Part shown: positions 5,713 to 6,236 of the stretch, in pieces
Position numbering within the stretch: position 1 is the stretch's first letter
Layout: each line of letters starts with the position of its first letter
Source: Amphritea sp.
GTDB lineage: Bacteria; Pseudomonadota; Gammaproteobacteria; Pseudomonadales; Balneatricaceae
Length of the DNA: 6,236 nucleotides
Assembly (NCBI GenBank): GCA_018067325.1
Contig: JAGPUU010000339.1
Location: 1 to 6,236, forward strand
Direction of reading: 5' to 3'
The notes under the pieces: model-generated
Told to the model about the DNA's origin: nothing
Database searches by the model: none
What the model saw: the letters and a program-made list of their open reading frames with translations, nothing else
Position numbers and translations under genes: made by a program

Positions 5713-6236
5713 ATGGAACAGCAGACAGGGACGTTGGTGGTCTGGAAAGATGACAAAGGATTTGGCTTTATCAAGCCAGCAGACAGTAGCAAAGACGTCT
5801 TCGTGCATATTCGAGACTTCGGCAACATCCCCCGTAAACCTCGCACCGGCGACATAATCCATTATCAGCCCATGAAGGGCAGCGATGGCAGACTTCGGGC
5901 TGCTGATGCCCATATCTCCGGGGTTACCCGTTACGCATCACCTGCAAAGCCTCAGAATCATTCTCAGTCCCGCTCACGCAACCCGCGGGGCGCGATATCA
6001 TCTAAGCGCAAGGGCGGAATCAGTCCGCTGAGTGCCGCTATTATAGTGATCGGGATCGTTGTTCTGGGCATGGGCTACAACAGCTTTCACGATCAACCTA
6101 AGCCTGCGTCACAATATTCAAATGATCAGCCGTTAGTTAATAACGATGAGGCGCTGCAACAGGCGTATAAGAACCGCCAAAGTAATCTTCAAATCAGCGC
6201 GACAGGAACTGTCACACGAATACTGCCAGACGATCT
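5713..6236 (+). CDS. Cold-shock domain - transmembrane - DUF3465 fusion protein (partial, 3' end beyond the window)
   Basis: The frame is open from the ATG to the right edge (174 codons visible). AGGAAG lies 10 bp upstream as ribosome binding site. Residues 5-70 form a cold-shock domain (OB fold): GTLVVWKDDKGFGFIKP carries RNP1 (KGFGFI, 15-20), and DVFVHI carries RNP2 (28-32). A basic, low-complexity linker follows (about 75-102; SRSRNP, SSKRKGG). Then comes a hydrophobic helix, SPLSAAIIVIGIVVLGMGYN (104-123). The last visible part, ISATGTVTRILPDD (161-174), matches the beginning of DUF3465 as I recall it. By the positive-inside rule the cold-shock domain is cytoplasmic and DUF3465 periplasmic. 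Cold-shock domains bind single-stranded RNA or DNA; the role of DUF3465 is unknown. The kinase homologue ends 62 bp upstream on the same strand and no strong terminator is seen between them, so co-transcription is possible. Confidence 0.88.
   Translation, partial: MEQQTGTLVVWKDDKGFGFIKPADSSKDVFVHIRDFGNIPRKPRTGDIIHYQPMKGSDGRLRAADAHISGVTRYASPAKPQNHSQSRSRNPRGAISSKRKGGISPLSAAIIVIGIVVLGMGYNSFHDQPKPASQYSNDQPLVNNDEALQQAYKNRQSNLQISATGTVTRILPDD

Noticed and set aside
5670..5913. Two minus-strand frames of 61 and 73 codons
   Set aside because: They are antisense to the cold-shock domain, whose RNP motifs make the plus-strand gene certain.

Overview
The window looks like chromosomal DNA of a marine-type gammaproteobacterium (Oceanospirillales or Alteromonadales grade). 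This rests on an Escherichia coli-like umuDC operon under an almost consensus gammaproteobacterial LexA box, a bacterial dodecin, moderate G+C in the genes, and a cold-shock/DUF3465 membrane protein of the kind found in this group. The exact genus cannot be fixed from the sequence alone.

Layout. Positions 1-1410 (minus strand) carry the SOS mutagenesis operon umuDC. umuD is complete and umuC runs off the left edge. The operon is preceded by a well-formed sigma70-type promoter and a LexA operator at 1424-1471. Next comes an unusually long gene-poor stretch (about 1472-2225). It holds a long AT-rich palindrome, faint broken coding relics and an AT-rich block with about 22% G+C. A small dodecin gene follows on the minus strand (2226-2441), divergent from a 12-TM major facilitator transporter on the plus strand (2694-3947). 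After 233 bp without a convincing gene there is a PAS-containing membrane histidine kinase homologue (4181-5650). Then comes the 5' part of a gene for a cold-shock domain joined to a membrane segment and the start of a DUF3465 domain (5713 to the right edge).

How the genes relate. UmuD and UmuC together make the translesion polymerase Pol V. Dodecin is a flavin-storage protein and the MFS protein an importer or exporter of a small solute, possibly an organic anion. No functional link between these and umuDC is visible. The kinase homologue and the cold-shock/DUF3465 gene lie head to tail, 62 bp apart, and might be co-transcribed.

Most notable points. (1) The histidine kinase keeps its phosphoacceptor histidine but has lost key residues of the N, G1 and G2 boxes of its ATPase domain while its reading frame stays intact, so it looks like a pseudokinase. 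(2) A nucleic-acid-binding cold-shock domain is apparently tethered to the cytoplasmic face of the inner membrane by a transmembrane segment leading to a periplasmic DUF3465 domain. (3) A long palindrome and broken ORF relics lie in the large gap upstream of umuDC. I see no clear evidence of a wholly new multi-gene system.
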